Source: Myxococcus xanthus
Lineage (GTDB): Bacteria; Myxococcota; Myxococcia; Myxococcales; Myxococcaceae
Reading direction: 5' to 3'
NCBI RefSeq assembly: GCF_006402735.1
Contig: NZ_CP017174.1
Coordinates: 3,103,001 to 3,167,000 of the forward strand
Length of the DNA: 64,000 nt
The notes beneath the pieces were generated by a model, which worked only from the letters and a program-made list of their open reading frames with translations, searched no databases and was not told the DNA's origin. Below, one piece after another: positions 63,236-64,000 of this stretch; the first letter of the stretch is position 1, and each line of letters opens with the position of its first letter. The translations under genes were made by a program, and so were the position numbers.

Positions 63236-64000
63236 TCAGGCCTGGGCGCGTGACTTGAGGCGGGCGAAGAGCTCGGGAGGCATGGAGGCGGTGCCCAGCC
63301 GGTGGTCGGCGGAGATGGCCTCGCCGTGGAAGTCGCTGCCAGCGGTGGGGACCAGGTCCAGCTCCTTGGCCAGGCTGAGATACTTCTGGCGCACGCTGGG
63401 GTTGTGGTCCTCGTGCAGCACCTCGAGGCCCGCCAGTCCCGCCAGGGCGAGCGCGCGGATCTCCAGCCGCTCCATGCGCGATGAACCCGGGTGGGCGAGG
63501 GTGGCCGTGCCGCCCGCGTTGCGGATGAGGCGGATGGCGTCCTCGCCGGCCAGCTTGAAGCGCTCCACCCAGGCCGCGCCGCGCATGCCCAGGAAGCGGT
63601 CGAAGGCCTCCTTCACGTCCACCACCCAGCCGCGGTCCACCAGCACGCGGGCCAGATGGGGACGTCCCAGCTGCGCGTCGCCGGCCACCGCCCGGACGTG
63701 CTCCATGCGCACGGGGTAGCCCAGCTGCCGCATGCGCTCCAGCAGGGCTTCCATGCGCTGCTCGCGCTCCAGCCGGAGCCGGTCGGCGAAGCGAGCGATG
63801 TCCTCGTCGTCCGGCCTCAGGAAGTGCCCCAGGATGTGGCACTCGCGTCCATGAATGAACGCGGAGATTTCGATGCCTGGCACCAGCTCCACGCCGTGGG
63901 CGCGCGCCGCCACCTCGGCCTCGGCCAACCCCGCGACGGTGTCGTGGTCGGTAATCGCCAACACCGTCACCCCGGCGGCGGCCGCCCGCGCCAGCAGCTC
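63236..64000 (-). CDS. PHP-domain phosphoesterase (TrpH/RNase AM-like), 5' end outside window
   Basis: 255 residues visible; the true N-terminus (family start like DLHSHT) lies beyond base 64000. Metal-binding PHP motifs: ITDHDTVAGL near the visible start, PGIEIS, then ATLAHPGS and GSDFHGE. The family includes nucleoside 3',5'-bisphosphate phosphatase/5'-3' exoribonuclease (YciV/TrpH). Directly upstream of the kinase gene on the same strand, 57 bases away, with the candidate ECF promoter between them. Not obviously part of the kinase operon. Confidence 0.87.
   Translation of the reverse strand, partial: ELLARAAAAGVTVLAITDHDTVAGLAEAEVAARAHGVELVPGIEISAFIHGRECHILGHFLRPDDEDIARFADRLRLEREQRMEALLERMRQLGYPVRMEHVRAVAGDAQLGRPHLARVLVDRGWVVDVKEAFDRFLGMRGAAWVERFKLAGEDAIRLIRNAGGTATLAHPGSSRMERLEIRALALAGLAGLEVLHEDHNPSVRQKYLSLAKELDLVPTAGSDFHGEAISADHRLGTASMPPELFARLKSRAQA

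Overview
The window is high-GC DNA (roughly 70% by eye) with dense, often overlapping genes and a gene set typical of a myxobacterium. It carries a chemosensory operon with a hybrid CheA-CheY, an MglA-like GTPase with a C-terminal extension, DUF4388 and AMIN proteins, class III adenylate cyclases, a Ser/Thr kinase with a TPR tail, and many lipoproteins. Gene content fits Myxococcus or a close relative. The first operon resembles, from memory, the Che4 cluster of M. xanthus; the species was not verified. No tRNA, rRNA, CRISPR array or insertion sequence was seen.

Layout. 1-5.6 kb: end of a chemosensory operon (MCP, CheY, CheW, CheA-REC), then a convergent histidine-kinase-like protein without a recognisable ATPase site. 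5.7-9.2 kb: a two-gene polysaccharide unit (heparinase II/III-type protein, nucleotide-sugar dehydrogenase) behind a good sigma-54-type promoter, closed by two strong hairpins. 9.3-15.3 kb: an exported TldD-type protease, a lipoprotein metallopeptidase, a phosphoglycerate-mutase-like enzyme, a DUF4388 protein and an MglA-like GTPase. 15.6-21.8 kb: housekeeping and metabolism (rpmB, FAD oxidoreductase, HAD phosphatase, HIBYL-CoA hydrolase, purM-purN-DUF523). 21.9-26.8 kb: a cyclic-nucleotide-binding regulator directly followed by a class II phosphodiesterase-like protein, then accD, folC and an alpha/beta hydrolase. 26.9-35.6 kb: envelope genes (AMIN protein, LptD, Ig/Ca-type lipoprotein, M23 peptidase) with an XRE regulator, a TetR regulator and a crotonase. 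35.9-41 kb: an EEP nuclease or phosphatase, a run of five small membrane proteins of the YqjE/ElaB/YtxH kind, and hypothetical proteins. 41-55.2 kb: two adenylate cyclases around and inside a split complex I locus (nuoA-B apart from nuoC-D-G-H-I). 55.5-64 kb: an MCP, an amphi-Trp protein, an arylsulfatase, an overlapping kinase/sigma-factor pair and a truncated PHP phosphoesterase.

How they work together. Signalling is the theme: chemosensory arrays, at least three elements of a cAMP-type circuit (two cyclases, and a receptor/phosphodiesterase pair), and a one-operon kinase plus sigma factor whose kinase begins with an anti-sigma-like zinc motif. The last is the most promising candidate for a little-described system. 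Envelope biogenesis genes (polysaccharide, LPS export, peptidoglycan, lipoproteins) form the second theme.
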